Positions 53,842-63,177 of a stretch of DNA of 64,000 nt are shown piece by piece; the first letter of the stretch is position 1; every line of letters begins with the position of its first letter. A program made the translations under genes and the position numbers. Location of the stretch: assembly GCF_004123905.1 (NCBI RefSeq), contig NZ_MZXW01000041.1, positions 62,001-126,000 of the forward strand. Reading direction: 5' to 3'. The notes under the pieces were generated by a model. The model had not been told where the DNA came from, ran no database searches, and worked only from the letters and a program-made list of their open reading frames with translations. The stretch is from Bradyrhizobium betae (GTDB taxonomy: Bacteria; Pseudomonadota; Alphaproteobacteria; Rhizobiales; Xanthobacteraceae).

Positions 53842-54996
53842 GTGCACCAGGGACGTGTCGTTTACGGCGCGATCGAGGAGGTCGTGTTCGGCCATCCGGC
53901 GGCTGAAGCCATCGTCGCGCAGATGGACCGGTTGGGAACGCGCCGCGCCTTCCTGATGGTCTCGGGCACGCTCAACCGAGAGACCGACGAAATCGAGAAG
54001 ATCAGGCAGGCGCTCGGCGCTCGCTGCGCCGGCCTGTTCGACGCCATGCCGGCGCATACGCCGCGCGAGGCGGTGATCGCGGCGACCAATGCCGCACGCG
54101 AGGCGGGTGCCGATTTGATCGTCACCGTCGGCGGCGGCTCGATCACCGACGGCGCCAAGGCAGTCCAGCTCTGTCTTGCCAACGGCATCGACAATATCGA
54201 CGGCATCGAGCGCATCCGGGTGCACAAGGGTGTTGCGCCCGAGATGATCGCACCGACGGTACGTCAGGTCAGCGTGCCGACCACGATTGCCGGTGGCGAG
54301 TTCTCATCCATCGCCGGCGTGACCGACCGCAGCGCGCATGTGAAGCAGATGCTGCGGCATCCGCTGACGGTGCCGCGCGCAACCATCCTCGACCCCGGCA
54401 TCACCGTGCACACGCCGGAATGGCTGTTTCTCTCCACCGGCATCCGCGCCGTCGACCATTGCGTCGAGGCGATCTGCTCGCGCGAGACGCATCCTTATGC
54501 CGACGCACAATCGGTCAAGGGGCTTGCGATGCTTGCCGACGCGCTGCCGCGGGTCAAAGCCGATCCTGGCGATCTCGACGCGCGGATGGATGCGCAGATC
54601 GGCACCTGGCTGTCGATGGGCGCGCTGGCCGCCGGCGTTCCCATGGGAGCGAGCCACGGCATCGGCTACGTGCTGGGCGCGGCCTTTGACGTGCCGCATG
54701 GCTACACCTCCTGCATCATGCTGCCAGCGGTGATGCGCTGGAATGCAAGTGCCAATGCCGAGCGCCAGATGATCGTCGCGGCCGCGATGGGCTTCCCCGG
54801 CCACAACGCCGCCGACGTGCTCGATGCCTTCATCCGCGCTCTCGGCATGCCGCGAAGCCTGTCGGACGTACGCGTCTCGACGGAACATTTCGACGCCATT
54901 GCCGAACAGGCGATGCGCACGAACTGGATCCCGCGCAATCCGCGCAAGATCGACGGTCCAGCGCAGGTGCGCGAAATTCTGCTTCTTGCCGCATGA
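53842..54996 (+). CDS. Iron-containing alcohol dehydrogenase / maleylacetate reductase-like
   Basis: A 384-residue type III alcohol dehydrogenase. GTG 53842 follows GGGGAGGA at good distance. The nucleotide-binding motif is VTVGGGSITDGAKAV. Metal-site histidines are in IRAVDHCVEAICS, GASHGIGYVLG and VPHGYTSCIML. The length and the TIAGGEFSSIAGVTDRS segment fit the maleylacetate reductase branch, which reduces maleylacetate to 3-oxoadipate in aromatic breakdown, but a general alcohol/aldehyde role is also possible. It leads an operon with an acyl-CoA synthetase and an ABC importer. Confidence 0.85.
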   Translation: MHQGRVVYGAIEEVVFGHPAAEAIVAQMDRLGTRRAFLMVSGTLNRETDEIEKIRQALGARCAGLFDAMPAHTPREAVIAATNAAREAGADLIVTVGGGSITDGAKAVQLCLANGIDNIDGIERIRVHKGVAPEMIAPTVRQVSVPTTIAGGEFSSIAGVTDRSAHVKQMLRHPLTVPRATILDPGITVHTPEWLFLSTGIRAVDHCVEAICSRETHPYADAQSVKGLAMLADALPRVKADPGDLDARMDAQIGTWLSMGALAAGVPMGASHGIGYVLGAAFDVPHGYTSCIMLPAVMRWNASANAERQMIVAAAMGFPGHNAADVLDAFIRALGMPRSLSDVRVSTEHFDAIAEQAMRTNWIPRNPRKIDGPAQVREILLLAA

Positions 54997-55015
54997 TCTC
55001 AAAGCCGGAGGATTG

Positions 55016-56566
55016 ATGTACCCAGGTCAGCATGCCCGTCTACGCCCGCTCCAGCCTGCCTTCATCATGGCGGCGACCGGCGAGACCGTCACTTATCGCG
55101 AGCTCGACGCGCGCAGCAACCGCATGGCGCACCTGTTCCGCAAGCACGGCCTGAAACGGCTCGACCACTATTCGATTTTCATGGAGAACAATTCGCGCTA
55201 CCTCGAAGCCTGCGGCGCGGGCGAGCGCTCCGGTCTCTATTACACCTGCATCAACTCGTTCCTCACCGCAGGCGAGCTCGCCTATCTCCTCGTCAACAGC
55301 CAGTCAAAAATCCTGATCACGTCCGTTGCAAAGCTCGACATCGCGCGCGAGGCGATCCACGCCTGCCCCGACGTCAAGCTCTGCATCGTCGCCGACGGTC
55401 CCGGCGAGAGCGACCGCATCGTCGGCCTTGCGGACGTGACGGCCGATCTGCCGAAGACCCCGATTGAGGATGAATGGCTTGGCACCGCCATGCTGTATTC
55501 ATCCGGCACGACGGGTCGGCCGAAAGGCATCTTGCGGCCGCTGCCGGAGGAGCCGCCGAAGCACAATCTGCCGCTGTTCGATTTCCTGACAAAGCTTTGG
55601 CACTACCGCGAGGGCATGGTCTATCTGTCGCCGGCGCCGCTCTATCATTCCGCGCCGCAGGCGGCCGTGAACCTCACGATCCGCATGGGCGGCACCGTCA
55701 TCATCATGGAGACGTTCGATCCAGAGCGTTACCTCCAGCTCGTCGGGAAATGGGGCATCACCCACACCCAGCTGGTGCCGACGATGTTCTCGCGCATGCT
55801 GAAGCTGCCGGAAGAGGTGCGGAGCCGCTACGATCTGTCGTCGCTGGAGATCGCGATCCACGCAGCCGCACCCTGCCCGGCGCTGGTGAAGGACGACATC
55901 ATCAAATGGTGGGGTCCGATCATCCACGAATATTACGGCGCGACCGAAGGCCTCGGCTTCACCGCCTGCAACAGCGAGGAATGGCTCGCTCATCGCGGCA
56001 CCGTCGGCAAGGTGCTGCTCGGCGATCTCCACATTCTCGACGAGAACATGAAGCCGTGCCCGACCGGCACGCCCGGCCAGGTCTGGTTCAAGACCGGATC
56101 GCCATTCGAATATTTCAACGACCCCGAGAAGACCAAAGAGGCGCGCTCGGCCGACGGCAGCATGAGCACGGTCGGCGACGTCGGCTATGTCGACGAGGAT
56201 CGCTTCCTGTACCTGACCGACCGCGCCACCTTCATGATCATCTCCGGTGGGGTGAACATCTATCCGCAGGAATGCGAAAATCTGCTGATCACCCATCCGA
56301 AGGTCGCGGACGCCGCCGTGTTCGGCGTGCCCAATCCCGATCTGGGCGAGGAGGTGAAGGCGGTGGTGCAGCCGATGCCCGGCGTGGTGCCGGGGCCAGC
56401 GTTCGCCGAAGAGCTTATCGCCTTCTGCGGGGCATCACTGTCGCGGCAGAAGGTGCCGCGCTCGGTCGATTTCGAAAAGGAGTTGCCGCGGCTGCCGACG
56501 GGAAAGCTGTACAAGCGGCTGCTCAGGGATCGGTACTGGGGGAACAAGACGTCGCGGATTGTTTGA
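55016..56566 (+). CDS. AMP-dependent acyl-CoA synthetase
   Basis: A 516-residue adenylate-forming ligase activating a carboxylic acid to its CoA ester. ATP-binding motif is YSSGTTGRPKG, then HEYYGATEGLGFT, the STVGDVGYVDEDRFLYLTDRATFMI region and the catalytic lysine in LPRLPTGKLYKRLL. ATG 55016 has GGAGGA before it. The open frame starts earlier (54824), but that part only overlaps the dehydrogenase gene. The acid substrate is unknown and may be what the downstream importer brings in. Confidence 0.92.
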   Translation: MYPGQHARLRPLQPAFIMAATGETVTYRELDARSNRMAHLFRKHGLKRLDHYSIFMENNSRYLEACGAGERSGLYYTCINSFLTAGELAYLLVNSQSKILITSVAKLDIAREAIHACPDVKLCIVADGPGESDRIVGLADVTADLPKTPIEDEWLGTAMLYSSGTTGRPKGILRPLPEEPPKHNLPLFDFLTKLWHYREGMVYLSPAPLYHSAPQAAVNLTIRMGGTVIIMETFDPERYLQLVGKWGITHTQLVPTMFSRMLKLPEEVRSRYDLSSLEIAIHAAAPCPALVKDDIIKWWGPIIHEYYGATEGLGFTACNSEEWLAHRGTVGKVLLGDLHILDENMKPCPTGTPGQVWFKTGSPFEYFNDPEKTKEARSADGSMSTVGDVGYVDEDRFLYLTDRATFMIISGGVNIYPQECENLLITHPKVADAAVFGVPNPDLGEEVKAVVQPMPGVVPGPAFAEELIAFCGASLSRQKVPRSVDFEKELPRLPTGKLYKRLLRDRYWGNKTSRIV

Positions 56567-56727
56567 GAGCGCGCCGCTCAGCGCGTTCGCACCCGCACTC
56601 TCCCATGGCGGCCTTCCGTCATCCGAATTGTCGAGAGCAGCGCTGCCCTTGCCGGTTGCCTCGCTGCGCGGGCGTCGCTATCGTCCGGGCAAACAGGCCA
56701 CAAAGGCCGATGTCTGGGAGGACGAGG

Positions 56728-58326
56728 ATGCGGAGCGTTCGGGCGCTCGCCGCGATGGCGGCGCTGTCTTTGCTGGCGATTTCGACCGTCACATTCGCCG
56801 GCGAGCCCAAGCAGGGCGGAATCCTGCGGATGTATCACCGCGACAGCCCCGGCAACGCCTCGATCCATGAAGGCGCGACCTACTCGCTCAATGTTCCCTT
56901 CATGCCTGTCTTCAACAACCTCGTCATCTACAAGCAGGACGAGGCCCAGAACAGGATGGACAATATCGTCCCGGAGCTCGCCGAGAGCTGGGCCTGGGTG
57001 AGCGACAACAAGACGCTGACCTTCAAGCTGCGCCAGGGCGTGAAATGGCACGACGGCAAGCCGTTCACCTCCGCCGACGTGAAGTGCACCTTCGACATGC
57101 TGATGGGCAAGTCGCAGCAAAAATTCCGGCAGAACCCGCGCAAGACCTGGTACGATCAGGTCAACGATATCTCGACCAACGGCGATCTCGAGGTCTCGTT
57201 CAACCTGAAGCGGCCGCAGCCGTCGCTGCTGGCGCTGCTCGCCTCGGGCTACACGCCCGTCTATCCCTGCCACGTTTCGCCCGGCGACATGCGCACGCAT
57301 CCGATCGGCACCGGCCCGTTCAAGTTCGTCGAGTTCAAGGCCAATGAATCGATCAAGCTGACGCGGAACACAGACTATTGGCGCAAGGGCCGGCCCTATC
57401 TCGACGGTATCGAGTTCACCATCATCCCGAACCGCTCGACCGCGATCCTCGCCTTCGTCGCCGGCAAGTTCGACATGGCGTTCCCGACCGAGGTCAGCAT
57501 TCCCTTGCTGAAGGACGTGAAATCTCAGGCGCCGAACGCGGTCTGCGTGGTCGAGCCCAACAATGTCGCGACCAACATCATCGTCAATTCGTCCGCACCG
57601 CCGTTTGACAATATCGACATCCGCCGCGCCATGGCGCTGTCGCTCGACCGCAAGGCCTTCATCTCGATCATGTTCGAGGGCCAGGGCGACGTCGGCGGCA
57701 CCATGGAGCCGGCTCCGGCTGGTCTCTGGGCAATGCCGAAGGAGATGCTCGAGAGCATTCCCGGCTACGGCCCCGACGTGAACGCCAACCGCGAGGAGGC
57801 CAGGAAGCTGATGCAGAAGGCCGGCTATGGGCCGGACAAGCACCTCGCCGTGAAGGTCTCGACCCGCAACATCCCGGTCTACCGCGACCCCGCGGTGATC
57901 CTGATCGACCAGCTCAAGAGCATCTATATCGACGGCGAGCTCGACGTGGTCGAAACCGCGAACTGGTTCCCGAAGATCGCACGCAAGGACTACATGCTCG
58001 GGCTCAACCTGACCGGCAACGCGGTCGACGATCCCGACCAGTCCTTCTACGAGAACTATTCCTGCGGCTCCGAGCGCAACTACACCAATTACTGCAACAA
58101 GGAGATCGAAAAGCTGTTCGACGTGCAGTCGCAGGAGACCGACGTCGGCAAGCGCAAGAAGCTGGTGTGGGACATCGACAAGAAGTTGCAGGAGGACGTC
58201 GCCCGCCCCATCATTTTTCACGCGCGCACCGGCTCCTGCTGGCAGTCTTATGTGAAGGGCGTGACTGTGATGTCGAACAGCTCGTATAATGGGTACCGGT
58301 ACGAAGACGTTTGGATGGACAAGTAG
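56728..58326 (+). CDS. Peptide-type ABC transporter substrate-binding protein (SBP family 5)
   Basis: A 532-residue periplasmic receptor. ATG 56728 with GGGAGGACGAGG before it starts a signal peptide ending at VTFAG. Family features are WAWVSDNKTLTFKLRQGVKWHDGKPFTSADVKCTFD, IGTGPFKFVEFKANESIKLTRN and PPFDNIDIRRAMALSLDRKAF. Six cysteines near the C-terminal half (for example YSCGSERNYTNYCNKEIE) suggest disulfides, less common in this family. It is the receptor for the permeases and ATPases that follow. Confidence 0.93.
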   Translation: MRSVRALAAMAALSLLAISTVTFAGEPKQGGILRMYHRDSPGNASIHEGATYSLNVPFMPVFNNLVIYKQDEAQNRMDNIVPELAESWAWVSDNKTLTFKLRQGVKWHDGKPFTSADVKCTFDMLMGKSQQKFRQNPRKTWYDQVNDISTNGDLEVSFNLKRPQPSLLALLASGYTPVYPCHVSPGDMRTHPIGTGPFKFVEFKANESIKLTRNTDYWRKGRPYLDGIEFTIIPNRSTAILAFVAGKFDMAFPTEVSIPLLKDVKSQAPNAVCVVEPNNVATNIIVNSSAPPFDNIDIRRAMALSLDRKAFISIMFEGQGDVGGTMEPAPAGLWAMPKEMLESIPGYGPDVNANREEARKLMQKAGYGPDKHLAVKVSTRNIPVYRDPAVILIDQLKSIYIDGELDVVETANWFPKIARKDYMLGLNLTGNAVDDPDQSFYENYSCGSERNYTNYCNKEIEKLFDVQSQETDVGKRKKLVWDIDKKLQEDVARPIIFHARTGSCWQSYVKGVTVMSNSSYNGYRYEDVWMDK

Positions 58327-58356
58327 CGCGCTGACGGCTCGACGGGAGGGCGCGGG

Positions 58357-59304
58357 ATGTTTGCCTATCTGGTGCGGCGCCTGTTCCTGATGCTCGTGAC
58401 CCTGTTCGGGATCTCGGTCGTCATCTTCTTCCTGCTGCGTATCGTCCCCGGTAACATCGTGGACATCCTGTTCGCGGCAGCCGGCTATGTCGATCCCGCC
58501 GACAAGGCCAATCTGGAGAAGGAACTCGGCATCGACCAACCGCTAATCGTGCAATATTGGCACTGGATCAGCGGCTTTTTGCGCGGCGACTTTGGTTACT
58601 CCTATGTCTCGGAGAAGCCGGCGCTTCAGGAAATTTTGCCGCGCATTCCGATCACCGCTCGGCTCGCCGGCCTTGCGCTGCTGTTCTCGGCCTCGATCGG
58701 CATTCCCTTGGGCGTCATCAGCGCGGTGAAGCAGGGAACGCGGCTCGACTACGCATTACGCGTCGTCAGCCTCAGCGGCTTGTCGCTGCCCTCGTTCTGG
58801 CTCGGCCTGCTCATCCTCACCGCGTCGGTGGCGATGTTCGGCCAGATACCGATCTTCAACCCGAATCCGCAGACCTGGCTCGAGGCGTTCGCGACCTACG
58901 CCGTCCCCGCCGCCGCCGTCGGCTTCCGCAGCGCCGCGCTGACCATGCGCATCACGCGATCCTCGATGCTGGAGGTGCTGCGACAGGACTATATCCGCAC
59001 CGCCCGCGCGAAGGGGGCATCCGACGCGGCGGTGAACTATCACCACGCGCTGAAGAACGCGATCCTGCCCGTCATCACCGTGATCGGCATCGAGGCCGCG
59101 TTCCTGATCGGCGGCCTCATTGTAACGGAAACCGTGTTCAACATCCCCGGCGTCGCGCGCTTCCTGGTCGAAGCGATCCGCTGGCGCGATTATCCGATCG
59201 TGCAGAACCTCGTGATGCTGATTGCCGTCGTGGTGGTGAGCGCGAATTTCATCGTCGACATGCTCTACGCCGTGTTCGACCCGCGGATCAGGTATACGGA
59301 TTAG
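58357..59304 (+). CDS. Peptide-type ABC transporter permease (DppB type)
   Basis: A 315-residue inner-membrane permease. It starts MFAYLVRRLFLMLVTLFGISVVIFFLLRIVPGN, the usual first helix. The docking loop is RTARAKGASDAAVNYHHALKNAILPVIT, and it ends MLYAVFDPRIRYTD. The gene is 30 bases downstream of the receptor gene. It forms the channel with the DppC-type protein. Confidence 0.94.
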   Translation: MFAYLVRRLFLMLVTLFGISVVIFFLLRIVPGNIVDILFAAAGYVDPADKANLEKELGIDQPLIVQYWHWISGFLRGDFGYSYVSEKPALQEILPRIPITARLAGLALLFSASIGIPLGVISAVKQGTRLDYALRVVSLSGLSLPSFWLGLLILTASVAMFGQIPIFNPNPQTWLEAFATYAVPAAAVGFRSAALTMRITRSSMLEVLRQDYIRTARAKGASDAAVNYHHALKNAILPVITVIGIEAAFLIGGLIVTETVFNIPGVARFLVEAIRWRDYPIVQNLVMLIAVVVVSANFIVDMLYAVFDPRIRYTD

Positions 59305-59313
59305 GAGAGCTGT

Positions 59314-60207
59314 TTGGCCGCGATCGACTATGACGTTGAACTGAGACGCGCCGGGGCGCATGCGACCGGCGGCTGGCGGCGCGTGCTGTTCCTCGCGCAG
59401 CGGCATGTGCTGGGCGCGGCCGGGCTCGTCATCATGACGCTGTTCGTGCTCACGGCGATCTTTGCCGACTTCATCGCACGCTACGATCCCCTGACGATCG
59501 ACGCTGCGCGCGCGTTGGCGCGCCCAAGCATGGCGCACTGGATGGGGACGGACTCCTTCGGCCGCGACGTGTTCAGCCGCATCATCCACGGCGCGCGGAT
59601 CTCGCTGGCGGTCGGGATCGGTTCGACCGCGCTCGGCGGCGCCATCGGCGTCATCGTCGGGCTGACCTCGGGCTATCTCTCCGGCTGGGTCGATCTCGTA
59701 TTCCAGCGTGTCTCCGACGTTTTGCAGGCCCTGCCGCTGCTGGTGCTGGCCCTGATCATGACAGCGGCACTCGGCCCGTCCTTGCCGAACGTCATCATCG
59801 CCATTGCAATTCCGCTGATCCCGACCGTGTCGCGCGTCATCCGCGCCAACACGCTGGCGCTGCGCGAGCTGCCATTCATCGAGGCCGCCAAGTCGATCGG
59901 CATGAGCGAGGTGCGCATCGCGCTACGCCACGTGCTGCCGAACACGCTGGCGCCGCTGATCGTGCTCGGGACCGCGCAACTCGGCTCGACCATCCTGACA
60001 GAAGCCTCGCTCTCGTTCCTGGGCCTCGGCATTCCCGAACCCTATCCGTCATGGGGTCGCATGCTGTCGGAGTCCGCCGCCGAATATGTCCGCACCGCAC
60101 CGTGGCTGGTGATTTTTCCGGGCATCGCCATCAGCCTCGCCGTGTTCGGCGCAAACCTGTTCGGCGACGCCTTGCGCGACATCCTCGATCCCCGGCAGCG
60201 CGGCTGA
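59314..60207 (+). CDS. Peptide-type ABC transporter permease (DppC type)
   Basis: A 297-residue permease read from TTG 59314, supported by AGGAGA just before it. The family motif GTDSFGRDVFSRIIHGARISL, the docking loop EAAKSIGMSEVRIALRHVLPNTLAPLIV and the C-terminal FLGLGIPEPYPSWGRMLSE are all present. Its stop overlaps the next ATG by one base, a sign of translational coupling. Confidence 0.94.
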   Translation: MAAIDYDVELRRAGAHATGGWRRVLFLAQRHVLGAAGLVIMTLFVLTAIFADFIARYDPLTIDAARALARPSMAHWMGTDSFGRDVFSRIIHGARISLAVGIGSTALGGAIGVIVGLTSGYLSGWVDLVFQRVSDVLQALPLLVLALIMTAALGPSLPNVIIAIAIPLIPTVSRVIRANTLALRELPFIEAAKSIGMSEVRIALRHVLPNTLAPLIVLGTAQLGSTILTEASLSFLGLGIPEPYPSWGRMLSESAAEYVRTAPWLVIFPGIAISLAVFGANLFGDALRDILDPRQRG

Positions 60208-61211
60208 TGGCAAAAGAATTCGATCTCGTGCTCGAGGTGAAGAACCTGAAGACGGTGTTCTTCACGAACTCCGGCCTGTTTAGGGCGGTGGACGATATCT
60301 CCTTCACCGTGAGGCGCGGCGAGACGCTGGCGATTGTTGGCGAATCCGGCTGCGGCAAGAGCGTCACCGCGCTCTCGCTGATGCGGCTGGTGCCGGACCC
60401 GCCCGGCCGCATCGTCGGCGGCTCCGTGTCGCTCGAAGGCACCGATCTGCTGGCGCTGGATGAAGCCGAGATGCGCGCTGTCAGGGGCAACCGCATCTCC
60501 ATGATTTTCCAGGAGCCGATGACATCGCTCAATCCGGTGATGAGGATCGGCGACCAGATCGTCGAGGCCGTGCGGCTGCATCGGAATTTGTCAACCAAAG
60601 AGGCCCGCGACATCGCGGTCGAGATGCTCCGACTGGTGCGCATCCCCGAGCCGGCACGGCGTGCGCGGGAATACCCGCACCAGCTCTCCGGCGGCATGCG
60701 CCAGCGCGCGATGATCGCGATGGCGCTGGCCTGCCGGCCGGTGCTGCTGATCGCGGACGAGCCGACCACCGCGCTCGACGTCACCATCCAGGCGCAGATT
60801 TTGGCGCTGATCCTCGACCTGCAAAAGGAGCTCGGCACCGGCCTCGTGCTGATCACGCACGATCTCGGCGTCGTAGCCCAAACCGCGCAGCGTGTGATCG
60901 TGATGTATGCCGGACGGAAGGTCGAGGAAGCCACCGTCGAAGCGCTATTCGCCGATCCAAAGCACCCCTACACGCGCGGGCTGATGGCCTCGATCCCGGC
61001 CGTGCCGGCGTCAGGTGTTCCGGTCCAGGCGCGGCTCAACGAAATTCCCGGCACCGTGCCGTCGCTGGTGCGGTTGCCGAAAGGCTGCGCCTTTGCGCCG
61101 CGCTGCAAGCTCGCGATCAAACGCTGCGAAGAATATCCGCCGCTGGCCGATTGGGGTGGCGGCCACCTCGCCGCCTGCTGGCGCGCGGACGAAGTGGCGG
61201 AGGTGGCATGA
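60207..61211 (+). CDS. Peptide-type ABC transporter ATP-binding protein (DppD type)
   Basis: A 334-residue ATPase. Walker A is GESGCGKS near residue 48, signature LSGGMRQR near 163, Walker B ADEPTTALDV. The C-terminal oligopeptide extension has PKHPYTRGLMASIP and the cysteine-bearing GCAFAPRCKLAIKRCEEYPP. Its stop overlaps the next gene's ATG by four bases. Confidence 0.95.
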   Translation: MAKEFDLVLEVKNLKTVFFTNSGLFRAVDDISFTVRRGETLAIVGESGCGKSVTALSLMRLVPDPPGRIVGGSVSLEGTDLLALDEAEMRAVRGNRISMIFQEPMTSLNPVMRIGDQIVEAVRLHRNLSTKEARDIAVEMLRLVRIPEPARRAREYPHQLSGGMRQRAMIAMALACRPVLLIADEPTTALDVTIQAQILALILDLQKELGTGLVLITHDLGVVAQTAQRVIVMYAGRKVEEATVEALFADPKHPYTRGLMASIPAVPASGVPVQARLNEIPGTVPSLVRLPKGCAFAPRCKLAIKRCEEYPPLADWGGGHLAACWRADEVAEVA

Positions 61212-62194
61212 CCGAAGCGCTGCTCGAAGTCACCGATCTCAAGAAGCATTATCCGGTGCGCGCCGGCGTGTTGCGCCGGCAGGTCGGCACCGTGCACGCG
61301 GTCGACGGCGTCTCATTCTCGGTTCATACCGGCGAGACGCTCGGCCTTGTCGGCGAATCCGGCTGCGGCAAATCGACGGTGGCGCGCAGCGTGCTGCGGC
61401 TGGTCGAGCCGACTTCGGGCCAGATCCGCCTTGACGGAGAGGACATCACCCGTCTCTCCAAGTCTGCGCTGCGACCGCATCGGCGCTCGATGCAGATCGT
61501 ATTTCAAGATCCCTTTGCTTCGCTCAATCCGCGCATGACCGCCGGCGATATTGTCGGTGAACCCCTCGCCGTGCACGGGCTCGCAAGCGGCAAGGAGTTG
61601 GAAGCGCGTACCGCAAAGCTGTTCGAGCAGGTGGGCCTGCGGCCAGACCAGATGCGCAACTTCCCGCATCAATTTTCCGGCGGACAGCGCCAGCGCATCT
61701 GCATCGCGCGCGCGCTGGCGCTGGGGCCGCGCCTGATCGTCTGCGACGAACCGGTCTCCGCGCTCGACGTCTCGATTCAGGCGCAGGTGATCAATCTGCT
61801 GATCGACCTGCAAAAGCAGCACGGCTTCTCTTATCTCTTCATCGCGCATGACCTCGCCGTGGTCGCCCATATCAGCCACCGCGTCGCGGTGATGTATCTC
61901 GGCCGCATCGTCGAGATCGCCGACAAGGACGAGCTGTTCCGCAATCCCAGGCATCCCTACACGCAGGCCCTGCTCGCTTCCGTGCCGGTCGCCAACCCGC
62001 TTGCGAAGAAGCTCGCGCCGCTGGTCGACGGCGACGTGCCGAGCCCGGTCAATCCGCCGCCGGGTTGCGCGTTTCACACCCGCTGCCGGTTTGCGATGGA
62101 GCGGTGCAGGACCGAACGGCCGGCGCTGGTGGACGCCGGCGATGCGCATCAAGTGGCGTGTCTGCTCAATGAGGGGACGGGGCGCGGCCAGTAG
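61208..62194 (+). CDS. Peptide-type ABC transporter ATP-binding protein (DppF type)
   Basis: A 328-residue ATPase. Walker A is GESGCGKST near residue 56, signature FSGGQRQRICIARAL, Walker B CDEPVSALDVS, C-terminal PRHPYTQALLASVP and GCAFHTRCRFAMERC. It completes the importer. Its 3' end overlaps the convergent ceramidase-like gene by 29 bases. Confidence 0.95.
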   Translation: MTEALLEVTDLKKHYPVRAGVLRRQVGTVHAVDGVSFSVHTGETLGLVGESGCGKSTVARSVLRLVEPTSGQIRLDGEDITRLSKSALRPHRRSMQIVFQDPFASLNPRMTAGDIVGEPLAVHGLASGKELEARTAKLFEQVGLRPDQMRNFPHQFSGGQRQRICIARALALGPRLIVCDEPVSALDVSIQAQVINLLIDLQKQHGFSYLFIAHDLAVVAHISHRVAVMYLGRIVEIADKDELFRNPRHPYTQALLASVPVANPLAKKLAPLVDGDVPSPVNPPPGCAFHTRCRFAMERCRTERPALVDAGDAHQVACLLNEGTGRGQ

Positions 62195-62939
62195 GCCGCA
62201 ACGCCCATATCACCGGCCACGCCGCAAGCGCGGCGGCCAGATGCTTGAGCGTGTGGCCCGAGACAATGTGCCCGGTCGCTTCGAAGATGGTCACGTCACC
62301 CAGCTCGAAGAGCTTTGCCAGCACATAGAAGAAGATCACGGCGCCGAGCGGCACGCCAAGCGCGCCAGGGCGGGGCCGGGTCAGCGCCAATCCCACGGCA
62401 ACCGCCATGCCGCCGAACTGCACGACCACCCATGGCGTGAGATTATTGTAGGCCACCCAAGCCGCGAGCAGGCCCGCAGCCGTCACCAGCACCACCACCG
62501 CCTTGCCAGCGCGCACGCTGATGCGTTCGCTGGTCGCGATGCCGAGAAAACCCGCGAACGCCACTGCCATGCCGAGACGATCGGCCACGAGCCGCTGCGG
62601 CGCGTCGGGATCGAGATGATAGATGCTCGACCCTATGCAAGTGAGGATCAGGCCCACGAAGAGACAACCTGCACCCACGGGCGCATCGCGGCAGGCACGC
62701 AGCCGCGCCAGGCCCCAGACGCCCATCGCCAGGAAGAGAAGATTGCTGAGCACGTCGCCGGCGTTGGGTACACCCAGCCACGTCCGGGTGTCGACGAAAT
62801 GCGGCGTATGCCATGCGGAGGCAGGCAACGCCGGCGCCAGCAGGGCAACCAGCGTTAGGACGAATAACGTGCCGATCAGATACTTTTCGCGAGTCTGCGG
62901 CGGGGCGAACGTGAGACGAGGGGACACTGACAGGAGCAT
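62166..62939 (-). CDS. Ceramidase/CREST-superfamily membrane protein
   Basis: A 257-residue protein with about seven helices. It carries the spaced residues of the alkaline ceramidase/CREST hydrolase superfamily: CIGSSIYHLDPD (serine and histidine), LVADRLGMAVAF (aspartate) and GHIVSGHTLKHLAAAL (two histidines), a set that would bind zinc. ATG 62939 has GGAG nine bases before it; the longer frame to 63044 runs through the promoter and is rejected. The likely reaction is hydrolysis of an amide or ester lipid in the membrane. A well-formed promoter with twin operators lies about 70 bases upstream. Confidence 0.82.
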   Translation of the reverse strand: MLLSVSPRLTFAPPQTREKYLIGTLFVLTLVALLAPALPASAWHTPHFVDTRTWLGVPNAGDVLSNLLFLAMGVWGLARLRACRDAPVGAGCLFVGLILTCIGSSIYHLDPDAPQRLVADRLGMAVAFAGFLGIATSERISVRAGKAVVVLVTAAGLLAAWVAYNNLTPWVVVQFGGMAVAVGLALTRPRPGALGVPLGAVIFFYVLAKLFELGDVTIFEATGHIVSGHTLKHLAAALAAWPVIWALRPTGRAPSPH

Positions 62940-62997
62940 GGCATCGATCTCCGGGCGTGTGGTCGTCAGCATACAACTTGCTGGTCGCCACGCGGCA

Positions 62998-63045
62998 ATT
63001 GAACATCGTTCAATATTTATACCTAGAGATTGAACAATGTTCAAT
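62998..63045. promoter_or_regulatory. Twin palindromic operators over the ceramidase-like gene promoter
   Basis: Two 17-base palindromes with identical arms, ATTGAAC and GTTCAAT, lie at 62998-63014 (spacer ATC) and 63029-63045 (spacer AAT). Their centres are 31 bases apart, close to three helical turns. The outer one covers the -35 element and the inner one covers the expected start point of the leftward promoter. This is the arrangement expected for repression by a dimeric regulator, for instance of the TetR family. Confidence 0.8.
63016..63044 (-). promoter_or_regulatory. Sigma-70-type promoter of the ceramidase-like gene
   Basis: On the minus strand, -35 TTGAAC (63044-63039), a 17-base spacer and -10 TATAAA (63021-63016) form a near-consensus promoter. 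Transcription would start near 63009 and give a leader of about 70 bases before the ATG at 62939. Confidence 0.75.
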
Positions 63046-63177
63046 ATACTTCGCCGATCAGCACCCGTCGCTCGGAAAGCTTGAGGCAGCCCGCGCCGGG
63101 CGGGGACAAAATGGCGTTGAAATCATTGGGAATTTTTAGCGTAGCGGAGACTTGGCGCGGCCTACCCGGAACATGCC

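Noticed and set aside
55474..56727. A long in-frame extension before the peptide-binding protein at 56728
   Set aside because: The extension only overlaps the acyl-CoA synthetase in another frame; the signal peptide and ribosome site at 56728 mark the true start. It is not a fusion protein.
56578..58539. A 653-codon minus-strand open frame
   Set aside because: Antisense to the binding-protein gene, with no recognisable domain and typical shadow composition.
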